A stretch of DNA of 64,000 nucleotides from an uncultured Clostridia bacterium (GTDB taxonomy: Bacteria; Bacillota; Clostridia; TANB77; CAG-508): assembly GCA_934162615.1 (NCBI GenBank), contig CAKPJK010000002.1:1-64000 (forward strand), given 5' to 3'. The position numbers and the translations under genes were made by a program. Under the pieces are notes generated by a model, which saw only the letters and a program-made list of their open reading frames with translations, did no database searches and was not told the origin of the DNA. Shown in pieces: positions 17,340 to 26,829 of this stretch; the first letter of the stretch is position 1, and every line of letters begins with the position of its first letter.

Positions 17340-17957
17340 AAAAAATGATAGGTAATGATGAAACTCAAGGAAATAACAAAAGAAAAATAGAAAATTTAGT
17401 CTTTCTAATAGTTGTTTTAATAATAACAGTTGTTATAATAAATTATGTTTGGAGTGGAGATAAGAGTTCAAGTAAAAATATGACTAATTCTGCCGGAAAA
17501 CAACTGGCAGAGGCAAAAACAACACAGATTACAACCAATTCTACCACACAAAGTTCAAATCGGTACAACTAATGAAAATTTAGAACAAAGACTTGAAAAT
17601 ATTTTGACTAATATCGAAGGTGTTGGAGATGTAAAAGTATTTGTAAATTATTCAGAATCTGCTGAAACTGTTGCAATGTACAATGAAAATTCCAAAACGA
17701 GCACAACTGAGGAAACAGACAAAAGTGGTGGAGTTAAAAAGGTTGAACAGAAAGATTCTCAAAAAGAAGTAATTTACCAAGAACAGAATGGAACCAAAAC
17801 ACCCATAGTTCAAAAAACGGTTGAACCTAAAATTGAAGGTGCAATTATTACTGCTAAAGGGGCTTCTGATATAAATGTAAAAACTGCAATAATTCAAGCA
17901 GTAGAGGCAGCAACAGGACTTGCTACACACAAAATTCAGGTGTTTCAAGGAAACTAA
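17321..17957 (+). CDS. spoIIIAG: Stage III sporulation protein AG (+1 frameshift at CGG)
   Basis: SpoIIIAG forms the large ring of the SpoIIIA channel. The zero frame encodes an N-terminal cytoplasmic part, a membrane helix (about residues 27-46) and a Ser/Thr/Asn-rich linker, then meets CGG at 17561-17563 and a stop at 17570-17572. Skipping the C at 17561 gives GTTNENLEQRLENILTNIEGVGDVKVFVNY, the conserved ring-building domain, ending at 17957. The joined product has 211 residues, a normal SpoIIIAG size. The conserved domain has no other damage and no good start of its own. Confidence 0.9.
17561..17564 (+). other. In-frame CGG, +1 shift site 2 (spoIIIAG)
   Basis: The zero-frame reading is TCA AAT CGG TAC AAC TAA. 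The product continues as GGT ACA ACT AAT GAA when the C at 17561 is skipped. The site is in the linker between the membrane helix and the ring domain. Confidence 0.85.
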
Positions 17958-18004
17958 TATTTCGTTGAAGCCTATAAAAGAATTTTAATAGGAGGAATAT
18001 AAAA

Positions 18005-18697
18005 ATGAAATTTTTAAAGAAAAATCAGGTTGTTATATATGTAATTGCTTTGATGTTAGTTGTAGCGGGATATTTGAATTTTTCAACAAATGGAGATTTT
18101 AAGACTGCGGTTCAAACTGCTAGTTCGGAAGAAGAATTGGAAAAAATGGCGAATATTGGTGATGCACAATTAGTTAGTAGTAATGTAGTAAGTGAAGAAA
18201 ATAGTACGGAAAATGTTATAAATAATAAAGTGTCAACAAATACAGAAAATACTGTAGTACAGGAAACAGACAACAAAGTGGAGAATAATACTAAAGAGGA
18301 TAATAAAACTGTAGAAACAAGTAATAATACTCAACAAAAAAGTAATGATAAAAATGATTATTTTAAAACATCAAAATTAGAACGAGATACCATGTACTCA
18401 CAAATGCTTGAAACATACGGTAATATTTTAAATAGCAATAATTCTTTGGAAACACAAAAACAATCTGCAACAGAAGAAATAAAAAAAATAAATGATACTA
18501 AAAATAGTATTATGATTTGTGAAAATTTAATTATGACCAAGGGATTTGAAAATGTTGTTATTTTTGTAAATGGTGATAGTATTAGTGTTGTTGTAAAGGA
18601 TGATAATTTGAATACCGAAAAAGTTGCACAAATTCAAAATATTATTTCTAGAGAATTAAAATCTAAAGTTGAAAATATACATATTTCGAATAAATAA
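18005..18697 (+). CDS. spoIIIAH: Stage III sporulation protein AH
   Basis: SpoIIIAH is the mother-cell partner of SpoIIQ (or its clostridial analogue) across the intermembrane space. The 230 residues have one N-terminal membrane helix (about 8-24), a Glu/Asn/Thr-rich linker (about 35-115) and the EscJ/FliF-like ring domain with ENLIMTKGFENVVIFVNGD near residue 173. It is the last gene of the operon, followed by a hairpin. Confidence 0.95.
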   Translation: MKFLKKNQVVIYVIALMLVVAGYLNFSTNGDFKTAVQTASSEEELEKMANIGDAQLVSSNVVSEENSTENVINNKVSTNTENTVVQETDNKVENNTKEDNKTVETSNNTQQKSNDKNDYFKTSKLERDTMYSQMLETYGNILNSNNSLETQKQSATEEIKKINDTKNSIMICENLIMTKGFENVVIFVNGDSISVVVKDDNLNTEKVAQIQNIISRELKSKVENIHISNK

Positions 18698-18707
18698 AAA
18701 ATATAAT

Positions 18708-18749
18708 AGCTAATAAAAATTTAAAAGAAAAAATAAATTTTTATTAGCT
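18708..18749 (+). terminator. Hairpin after spoIIIAH
   Basis: AGCTAATAAAAATTT at 18708-18722 pairs perfectly over 15 bases with AAATTTTTATTAGCT at 18735-18749. It is probably the operon terminator, although the following T run is weak. Confidence 0.65.
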
Positions 18750-18787
18750 TAAATTTACCTATAATTTAAATGAATTATAATAATGAT

Positions 18788-18994
18788 TTATGCATAATCT
18801 TCTGTTATTTTTTTTATATATTCTCCAATTTCTTCATTAGATAAATCTAATTCTAAAATTAATTTCCTTAAGATATCTCTTCGTGGAAAAGCTCTTTCAT
18901 TATCTATTCTAACATACTGTCTTAGAGAGATTCCTAGTTTTTCTGACATTTGTTCTTGAGTTAGTTTTTTTAATTTCCTTTTTTCTTTTATCAT
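18788..18994 (-). CDS. Small Xre-family DNA-binding regulator
   Basis: A 68-residue protein consisting of little more than a Cro/cI helix-turn-helix: KLTQEQMSEKLGISLRQYVR covers helices 2 and 3, followed by a region resembling those after the recognition helix. The start ATG has a GGTGAG box on the minus strand. Its target is unknown. The upstream region holds the direct repeats CATTTTATGACA (19066-19077) and CATTTTATATGACA (19089-19102), which may be its operators. It is divergent from the pilin-like fragment. Confidence 0.8.
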   Translation of the reverse strand: MIKEKRKLKKLTQEQMSEKLGISLRQYVRIDNERAFPRRDILRKLILELDLSNEEIGEYIKKITEDYA

Positions 18995-19061
18995 ATAAAC
19001 TCACCTTAAATATTATTTTAAAATTTTTATAAATTATTTCACAAAATTGGGTAAAAATATA

Positions 19062-19091
19062 TTGACATTTTATGACACTATAACTTATCAT
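19062..19091 (+). promoter_or_regulatory. Possible promoter with direct-repeat operators
   Basis: TTGACA at 19062-19067 and TATCAT at 19086-19091 have 18-base spacing and overlap the direct repeats at 19066-19077 and 19089-19102. It would drive the short frame at 19158. Confidence 0.4.
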
Positions 19092-19157
19092 TTTATATGA
19101 CAGATAGCTTCGTGTTTTCTAAAGAATAATTAATATAAAAACAAAGGAGAAATTTTT

Positions 19158-19265
19158 ATGAAAAAATATTTAAAGAATAATGCTGAAATAACTTTAATTT
19201 CATTAGTGATGTCAATAATTATAATTTTAATATTATCATCAGTGATAATTGGAACAATTATTTGA
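19158..19265 (+). pseudogene. Fragment of a prepilin-like surface protein (N-terminus only)
   Basis: A 35-codon frame with a good AAAGGAG site encodes MKKYLKNNAEITLISL and a hydrophobic helix, then stops. This is the type IV prepilin-like N-terminal signature common in clostridial surface proteins (usually an ITLIALVITIIVLLILAG-type run) without any following domain. It is either a relic of a longer gene or a real small membrane peptide. The C-terminal relic at 54616-55292 belongs to the same kind of protein. Confidence 0.5.
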
Positions 19266-19309
19266 CCAGTGCAAGAATAAAAAAATATTTTTTAGATTTA
19301 TAAAAAGGC

Positions 19310-19338
19310 TTGTACTTTTTACAATTTATATATATAAT
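19310..19338 (+). promoter_or_regulatory. Promoter of pta
   Basis: TTGTAC at 19310-19315 and TATAAT at 19333-19338 have 17-base spacing. The leader of about 130 bases contains two related segments (GATGAACGAGCGAAGCGAGAG at about 19387 and GATGAACGAAACGAAGTGGA at about 19443) flanking a hairpin ATGAAAATT/AATTTTCAT. Confidence 0.6.
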
Positions 19339-19447
19339 AAAAGTATCAAGATTTAACAGACAAAATTTTAAAAAATTTTGGATGACGATGAACGAGCGAA
19401 GCGAGAGATTTGTAAAATGAAAATTTTTAATTTTCATTTTATGATGA

Positions 19448-20479
<1,032 letters not shown>

Positions 20480-20540
20480 AAAGAAGCCAATGGAATATTT
20501 TTAAATTGGTTCATAAGATAATATTAAAAGGAGGTCTTCT

Positions 20541-21740
20541 ATGAAAATACTAGTTTTGAATTCAGGAAGTTCATCATTAAAATATCAAGTAATTGATATG
20601 GATACAGAAGAAATGTTGGTAAAAGGATATTTTGAAAGAATAGGACAACAAAATTCATTTCTAACACATAAAGTAAATGGAATAAAACACAAATTTGAAA
20701 AAAGTGTGGCAAATCATGAACAAGCATTGAAGTTTGTATTTACAAGATTAACAAATGACCATTATGGAGTTATAAAAGATTTAAATGAATTAGGTGGAAT
20801 TGGACACAGAGTTGTTCAAGGAGGAGAAAAATATTCTCAACCAGTTCTTATTACAGATGATGTTATAGCAGAGATTGAAAAATGCAGTGATTTAGCACCA
20901 TTGCACAATCCTGCAGCAATTTTAGGAATAAATGCTTGTAAAAAAATAGCTCCAAATATTCCAATGGTAGCAGTATTTGATACGGCTTTCCATCAATCAA
21001 TACCAAAAGAGAGATATATTTATCCAATACCATATGAATACTACAAAAAATATGGAATTAGAAAATATGGGGCACATGGTACATCACATGAATATGTTGC
21101 ATATAGAGTTGCAGAAATTATGGGAAAAGACATTAAAGACTTGAAAATAGTTAATTGTCATTTAGGACAAGGTGCAAGTGTATGTGCAATTCAAAATGGT
21201 AAATCAGTAGAAACAAGTATGGGACTTACACCACTTGGAGGAATACCAATGGGAACTCGCTCTGGTGACCTTGACCCATCAGTTGTAACGTATTTAATGA
21301 AAAAAGAAAACCTAACACCACAAGAAATGGAAGATATATTAAATAAAAAATCCGGAGTTTATGGCATGTCAAGAGGAATATCTGTGGACTTTAGGGACAT
21401 TGAAAATGAAGCACTAGCAGGCGGAGCACATGCTCAAATGGCTTTAGATATATATCATTATCTAACTGCATCATATGTTGCAAAATGTGCAGTTGCTATG
21501 GGTGGAATAGATGTACTAACATTTACTGCAGGTGTTGGAGAAAAAGGACCAATATCTAGAAAGGCAATTTGTGAGCAATTAGAATTCTTTGGAGTAAAAA
21601 TAGATGATGAAAAAAATAAAATAAGAGGCGAAGAAGTTGAAATATCCGCAGAAGACTCAAAAGTAAAAGTCTATGTTGTTCCAACAAACGAGGAATTAAT
21701 GATAGCAAGAGAAACAAAAAACATAGTAAATAAAAATTAG
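20541..21740 (+). CDS. ackA: Acetate kinase, copy 1
   Basis: AckA converts acetyl phosphate and ADP to acetate and ATP. The 399 residues are full length. Family residues visible are Asn in LVLNSGSSSLK, the RVVQGG arginine near residue 92, HNPAA near residue 124, VFDTAFHQ near residue 150, HLGQGASV near residue 184, MGTRSGDLDP near residue 243 and the C-terminal PTNEELMIARET. All catalytic positions look intact. An AAGGAGG box precedes the ATG. The stop codon TAG is the first part of the palindrome that separates it from the second copy. Confidence 0.95.
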   Translation: MKILVLNSGSSSLKYQVIDMDTEEMLVKGYFERIGQQNSFLTHKVNGIKHKFEKSVANHEQALKFVFTRLTNDHYGVIKDLNELGGIGHRVVQGGEKYSQPVLITDDVIAEIEKCSDLAPLHNPAAILGINACKKIAPNIPMVAVFDTAFHQSIPKERYIYPIPYEYYKKYGIRKYGAHGTSHEYVAYRVAEIMGKDIKDLKIVNCHLGQGASVCAIQNGKSVETSMGLTPLGGIPMGTRSGDLDPSVVTYLMKKENLTPQEMEDILNKKSGVYGMSRGISVDFRDIENEALAGGAHAQMALDIYHYLTASYVAKCAVAMGGIDVLTFTAGVGEKGPISRKAICEQLEFFGVKIDDEKNKIRGEEVEISAEDSKVKVYVVPTNEELMIARETKNIVNKN

Positions 21741-21816
21741 GGATTGGGGGGACGGGTCTCCGATCCCGAAAAAAAGTAAAAAAATCGGGATTGGAGACCC
21801 GTCCCCCAATCCCTAA
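21738..21816. repeat. Palindromic repeat between the two acetate kinase genes
   Basis: A left arm (21738-21769, TAGGGATTGGGGGGACGGGT, continuing to CCCGA) pairs with a right arm (21785-21816) over about 30 bases, with one extra G and one mismatch. The arms belong to the same family as the repeats at 6836-6968. The ackA1 stop codon lies in the left arm, so the hairpin could terminate or protect the ackA1 message. Confidence 0.9.
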
Positions 21817-21836
21817 AAAGAAAGTGAGAGGAAAAA

Positions 21837-23027
21837 ATGAAAATATTAGTATTAAATTGTGGTAGTTCATCACTAAAATATCAATTAATTAACATGGAGA
21901 CAGAAGAAGTAATGGCTTCTGGAAAATATGAAAGAATAGGAGAAGCAGAAGCTTTTATAACACATAAAGTAAATGGACAAAAAATAGAAATAAAAAATCC
22001 AGCATATAATCACTCAGAAGCAATAGACTTTACACTAAAACAATTTACAAATCCAGAATACAAAGTAATAGATAGTTTGGACGAAATAAATGCAATTGGA
22101 CACAGATTAGTTCATGGTGGAGAAAAAATTGCGGAATCAGTTGTAATTGACGAAAATGTTGTAAAAGTTCTAGAAGAATATACAGATTTAGCACCTTTGC
22201 ATAATCCTGCTTGTATATTAGGAATAAAAGCATGTCAAGAAGTTATGCCTGGAAAACCAATGGTTGGAGTATTTGATACAGCATTCCATCAAACAATGCC
22301 AAAAGATAAATTTATTTATCCAATACCATATGAATATTACAAAAAATATGGAGTAAGAAAATACGGATTCCATGGAACATCACATATGTTTGTATCACAA
22401 AGACTTGCTGAGATTGAGAACAAATCATTAGAAGGTACAAAAATTGTAACATGTCATTTAGGACAAGGTTCAAGTATATGTGCTATAAAAGATGGAAAAT
22501 CAGTAGATACAAGTATGGGATTAACACCACTTGGTGGACTTCCAATGGTTACAAGAAGTGGAGATTTAGACCCATCAGTTGTAACATATATAATGAAAAA
22601 AGAAAATTTAACGCCTACACAAATGGAAGATTTATTAAATAAAAAATCAGGACTTTCTGGTATGTCAGGTTTAGTTCCAGACTTCAGAGAAATAGAAATT
22701 GCTTCAAATGAAGGACAACCAGATGCTAAAATAGCAGTTGAAAACTTCAATTACACAATTGCAAGTTATGTTGCAAAATATGCTGTTGCAATGAGTGGTG
22801 TTGATTATATTATATTTACAGGAGGAATTGGTGAAAATCAAATTAATATCCGTAAAGGAATTTGTGAAAAATTAGAGTTTATGGGTGTTAAATTAGATGT
22901 TGACGCTAATAATATGAGAGGTGAAGAAAAAGTTATTTCTACTCCTGATTCTAAAATTAAGGTTTATGTTATTCCTACAAATGAGGAATTAATGATAGCT
23001 AAAGAAACTTTGAGATTAGTAAAATAA
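21837..23027 (+). CDS. ackA: Acetate kinase, copy 2
   Basis: A second full-length acetate kinase (396 residues), closely similar to copy 1 along its whole length, so a tandem duplicate. The catalytic residues are present: LVLNCGSSSLK, RLVHGG, HNPAC, VFDTAFHQ, HLGQGSS and RSGDLDP. Two differences stand out. The residue before the catalytic loop is PMVTRSGD rather than PMGTRSGD, and the loop after it reads SGLSGMSGLVPDFRE instead of SGVYGMSRGISVDFRD. Substrate preference may therefore have shifted, for example towards propionate or butyrate, but this is inference. Confidence 0.93.
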   Translation: MKILVLNCGSSSLKYQLINMETEEVMASGKYERIGEAEAFITHKVNGQKIEIKNPAYNHSEAIDFTLKQFTNPEYKVIDSLDEINAIGHRLVHGGEKIAESVVIDENVVKVLEEYTDLAPLHNPACILGIKACQEVMPGKPMVGVFDTAFHQTMPKDKFIYPIPYEYYKKYGVRKYGFHGTSHMFVSQRLAEIENKSLEGTKIVTCHLGQGSSICAIKDGKSVDTSMGLTPLGGLPMVTRSGDLDPSVVTYIMKKENLTPTQMEDLLNKKSGLSGMSGLVPDFREIEIASNEGQPDAKIAVENFNYTIASYVAKYAVAMSGVDYIIFTGGIGENQINIRKGICEKLEFMGVKLDVDANNMRGEEKVISTPDSKIKVYVIPTNEELMIAKETLRLVK

Positions 23028-23031
23028 AATA

Positions 23032-23066
23032 AAAAGTAACAGATAATTAAAGTCTGTTACTTTTTT
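23032..23066 (+). terminator. Terminator after the second acetate kinase gene
   Basis: AAAAGTAACAGA pairs with TCTGTTACTTTT around a nine-base loop, followed by a T run. It closes the pta-ackA-ackA unit. Confidence 0.85.
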
Positions 23067-23214
23067 GCTCTTAAAAGTATAAATATTTTAAGTAAAATAA
23101 TAGTAAAAGTATTGATTAATAAGCAAAAAAAGTATAAAATTAGACAGACAATTACAATAAAAAACAAACAACAAAAATAAAACCTTTATATAATCTAGAA
23201 GGAGAAAACAAAAT

Positions 23215-24324
23215 ATGAAAAAACTACTATTTGGAGCATATTCGCTAGACATAGGCGGAATAGAAAAAGCATTAGTAATACTAGTAAACAAATTACAAGA
23301 AAAGGGATATGACATAACACTAGTATTAGAAAAAAGACAAGGAATATTTTTAAACGAAATAAATCCAAAAATAAAAATAATAGAATATGCACCATCAAAT
23401 AGCAAAAATAAAATACAAAGAAAAATAATTAATCTAATTAAAAGAATAAAATTTACATTAAAATACAAAAACAAATATGACTTTTCTGCAAGTTTTGCAA
23501 CATACTCTTTACCAGCATCATTTGTTGCAAGAACTGCATCAAAAAACTGTTATTTGTGGGGACATGCTGATTATTTAACATTATTTGATTGCGATGCAGA
23601 AGAAATGAAAGAATTTTTTATAGAAAGAAATTATAATAAATTTAAAAAAATAATTTTTGTTTCTAAAGAGGGAAAAGAAAGTTTTGTAAAAGTATTTCCT
23701 GAAATGAAAGAAAAAACAATGGTATGTAATAACTTAATAGATGCGGACAAAATATTAGAACTTTCAAAAGAAAAAATACCAGAAGAAGATTTATCAAAAA
23801 TAAATAAATTGGAAAACGCCCAAAAAGAAACAACAATATTTATAAATGTAGGAAGACATCAAGAAAAACAAAAAAAATTAAGTAGATTAATAGAGGCAGC
23901 GACAATGTTAAAAAAAGACAATATGAATTTTAAAATTATATTTATAGGTGACGGACCAGAAACTGAAGAATATAAAAAACAAGTAAGAAATAATCAACTA
24001 GAAAATAATATTATATTTTTAGGAAAAAAACAAAATCCATATCCATATTTTAAAATAGCAGATTGTGTTGTTTTAACATCAGATTATGAAGGGTATCCTG
24101 TAGTATTTTTAGAAAGTTTTATATTAGAAAAACCAATTATCACAACAAAGGTATCAGACTATCAAGAAGTTGAAAATAAATATGGATTCGTAACTGAAAA
24201 AAATACTAAAGACATATATGAAAAAATGAAGAATTTTATTTTAAAGGGATTTGAAATAAAAGAAAAATTTGACTATAAAAAATATAATGAAGAAATACTT
24301 AAAAAAATTGAGGATTTATTTTAA
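23215..24324 (+). CDS. Glycosyltransferase family 4
   Basis: A 369-residue GT-B fold sugar transferase, the first gene of the polysaccharide locus. The N-terminal domain begins LLFGAYSLDIGGIEKALVIL, the usual acceptor-domain start with Gly-Gly-[Ile/Ala]-Glu. The C-terminal donor domain shows NVGRHQEKQKKLSRLIEA near residue 219, IGDGPETEEYKKQV and the EGYPVVFLES motif near residue 295. Donor and acceptor cannot be assigned. A TATAAT at 23189-23194 and an AGAAGGAG box precede it. Confidence 0.9.
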   Translation: MKKLLFGAYSLDIGGIEKALVILVNKLQEKGYDITLVLEKRQGIFLNEINPKIKIIEYAPSNSKNKIQRKIINLIKRIKFTLKYKNKYDFSASFATYSLPASFVARTASKNCYLWGHADYLTLFDCDAEEMKEFFIERNYNKFKKIIFVSKEGKESFVKVFPEMKEKTMVCNNLIDADKILELSKEKIPEEDLSKINKLENAQKETTIFINVGRHQEKQKKLSRLIEAATMLKKDNMNFKIIFIGDGPETEEYKKQVRNNQLENNIIFLGKKQNPYPYFKIADCVVLTSDYEGYPVVFLESFILEKPIITTKVSDYQEVENKYGFVTEKNTKDIYEKMKNFILKGFEIKEKFDYKKYNEEILKKIEDLF

Positions 24325-24389
24325 AAATCATATCAAATTAATAATTATTAAATTAACGATTATCATATTAATGATGAAAGGAAAACAAA

Positions 24390-25343
24390 ATGCCAAAAGT
24401 AAGTATAATAGTACCATTTTATAATGTTGAAAAATACATAGAAAAATGTTTACAAACATTAGTAAATCAGACATTAGAAGATATTGAAATAATATTGGTA
24501 AATGACGGTTCGCAAGACGGAACAGAAGAAATAGCAAAAAAATATGAAGAACAATATCCAAAAAAAATAAAATATCTTGAAAAAGAAAATGGTGGACTTT
24601 CTGATGCTAGAAATTACGCTATTCCATATGTAAAAGGAGAATATGTTGCTTTTTTAGACTCTGATGATTATGTTGAAACAAATATGTATCAAGAAATGTA
24701 TGAGATTGCAAAAAAACAAAATAGTGATATGGTAGAATGCAATTTTATTTGGGAATATCCAAATAAATCCAGAATAGATGTAGGAACAACATATAATGAC
24801 AAACATGAAATGCTAGAAAAAATAAGAGTGGTCGCATGGAATAAATTAATTAAAAGAGAAATATTAGAAAAGTCCAAAGTACAATTTCCGAAAGGATATA
24901 GATATGAGGATGTTGAATTCACATATAAATTAATACCATTTTTGGAAAAAGTATCATTTTGTAAAACTCCAATGATACATTATATTCAAAGAGAAGGTTC
25001 AATATCTAATGTTCAAAATAAAAGAAATGCAGAAATTTTTGATGTGATGCAACATGTAATAGACTATTACAAAGAAAAAGGTTTATATGAGGAATATTAT
25101 CAAGAATTAGAATATGTATATGCGCGATATACTTTTTGTAGTTCTTTTTTAAGAATTGTAAAAATAAAAGATAAGAAGATTAGAAATGAATTATTGGATA
25201 TAACTTGGAATAGTGTTAACACAAAATTTCCAAATTGGAAAAACAATAGGATATTAAAAACAGAAAAAAGTAAAAAAAATCTGTATTTAAAAACAATAAA
25301 TAAAATTACATATAAAATATATTCTAAAATATTTGCAATATAG
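24390..25343 (+). CDS. Glycosyltransferase family 2
   Basis: A 317-residue GT-A fold transferase. Motifs are SIIVPFYNVEKYIEKCL at the N-terminus, LVNDGSQDGT near residue 36, GGLSDARNYAI near residue 70 and the DSDDYV metal-binding motif near residue 90. It resembles capsule and teichoic-acid type sugar transferases. The sugar is unknown. It follows the GT4 gene by 65 bases in the same direction. Confidence 0.9.
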   Translation: MPKVSIIVPFYNVEKYIEKCLQTLVNQTLEDIEIILVNDGSQDGTEEIAKKYEEQYPKKIKYLEKENGGLSDARNYAIPYVKGEYVAFLDSDDYVETNMYQEMYEIAKKQNSDMVECNFIWEYPNKSRIDVGTTYNDKHEMLEKIRVVAWNKLIKREILEKSKVQFPKGYRYEDVEFTYKLIPFLEKVSFCKTPMIHYIQREGSISNVQNKRNAEIFDVMQHVIDYYKEKGLYEEYYQELEYVYARYTFCSSFLRIVKIKDKKIRNELLDITWNSVNTKFPNWKNNRILKTEKSKKNLYLKTINKITYKIYSKIFAI

Positions 25344-25377
25344 GAAGAAAAGCAATATAGGAAGGAAAAAGCAAGAC

Positions 25378-26778
25378 ATGAAATATAAAATAAAACTTGA
25401 AAATATAATGTGTGTATTTATTATATTATGCCCAATATTAGATATAGCAAGTTTTGTATTTAGAAATACATTTAACACAAAAATATCACCATCAACAATT
25501 ATTAGACCAATAATACCAGCAATTGCAATATTATATTTATTTATAAAAAAAGACGGTAAATTCAAAAAAAATATGATTATTGCAGGAACAATTTATGCAG
25601 TATATGCGACAATACATATATATTTGTTTAATAAAATAAAAACAGGTATGAGTTTTGGCTCAGAAACGCATGAATTGCAATACATAATAAACTACACATT
25701 TATGATAATAAATTTAATAGTATTTACAACAGTATTTAAAGATGAAAATGTAGAAAAATTAAACAAAAGCATTTTGATATCAACAGGAATATATATTGGC
25801 TCAATATATATTGCAATACTAACAAAAACATCATCACACACATACATAGAAGGAATGGGATATAAAGGTTGGTTCGAGTCTGGAAATAGCATAAGTTCAA
25901 TATTGTTACTTACAATGTTTATATATTTGCCATATGTGAAAGATAAAAAATACAGAAAATTTATAATTCCTATAATAATTTTAGTAGGTGCATTTTTAAG
26001 TATGTTGATAGGAACGCGAGCAGGGTTATTTGGATTCATACTTGTAATAGCACTTTATATGGGAATAGAAGTTTTATTTAATATAATCCGAAACAAGAAA
26101 ATAGACAAAAAATTTTTGATAATAGGAATAACAGGACTTGCAATTGTTATACTAGTAGTTATTGGGTTTGGCTCAACAACAATACAAAGAAGAAAACACT
26201 TAAAAGATATCGAATCAGATATTATAGATGAGTCAAGTCAAGAAAATGCACATATAACAGGAAGCACTTTAAGAATTAAAGAACAAATAGAAAATAATGA
26301 AATTGTAGAAGGATATATGTCAGAACCACAAAAACAATCAATTATGGACTTATATAATATTGCTAATAAATTGCAAGTAAAAAACAATGACCAAAGAATG
26401 CAACAATTAATATATAATTTAGCACTTGTTAAAAATCAAAAAAATATATTATTGATATTATTTGGTAATGGATATGTTGCAAATTTTAGCGAACTTGTAT
26501 TGGAAATGGAATTAGTTTCAATGCTGTTGAACTTTGGAATTGTAGGATTTGTTTTATATATGGGACCTTTTGCTGCAATATTATTTGCCGGTCTATATTA
26601 TGGAATAAAATATAGAAAGGTGATAGACAGTCAATATGCATTTTTATGGTTTGGGTTAGCAATGGCATTTGCATTATCATTATTATCTGGATATACATTT
26701 TTTAATTTATCATCAATGATAATAATTGTATCAATAAGTACAAATTTGATGAAAAAGATGAAAGAATATAAAAGTTAG
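25378..26778 (+). CDS. Wzy/O-antigen ligase-like polymerase
   Basis: A 466-residue polytopic membrane protein with about ten to twelve helices and one long extracytoplasmic loop (about residues 265-360). The helical pattern, the GTRAG segment near residue 212 ahead of the loop, and the final part resemble O-antigen ligase/polymerase (Wzy or RfaL type) proteins. Its likely role is polymerising or ligating lipid-linked repeat units outside the membrane. The start is set at the ATG at 25378 after AGGAAGG. A 19-base direct repeat (ATAGGAAGAAAAGCAAT and ATAGGAAGGAAAAAGCAA) precedes it. Confidence 0.75.
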   Translation: MKYKIKLENIMCVFIILCPILDIASFVFRNTFNTKISPSTIIRPIIPAIAILYLFIKKDGKFKKNMIIAGTIYAVYATIHIYLFNKIKTGMSFGSETHELQYIINYTFMIINLIVFTTVFKDENVEKLNKSILISTGIYIGSIYIAILTKTSSHTYIEGMGYKGWFESGNSISSILLLTMFIYLPYVKDKKYRKFIIPIIILVGAFLSMLIGTRAGLFGFILVIALYMGIEVLFNIIRNKKIDKKFLIIGITGLAIVILVVIGFGSTTIQRRKHLKDIESDIIDESSQENAHITGSTLRIKEQIENNEIVEGYMSEPQKQSIMDLYNIANKLQVKNNDQRMQQLIYNLALVKNQKNILLILFGNGYVANFSELVLEMELVSMLLNFGIVGFVLYMGPFAAILFAGLYYGIKYRKVIDSQYAFLWFGLAMAFALSLLSGYTFFNLSSMIIIVSISTNLMKKMKEYKS

Positions 26779-26829
26779 TTTATTGAAAATTACTAAATCA
26801 AGAAATTGATTATAGTGAAAGGAAAATTT

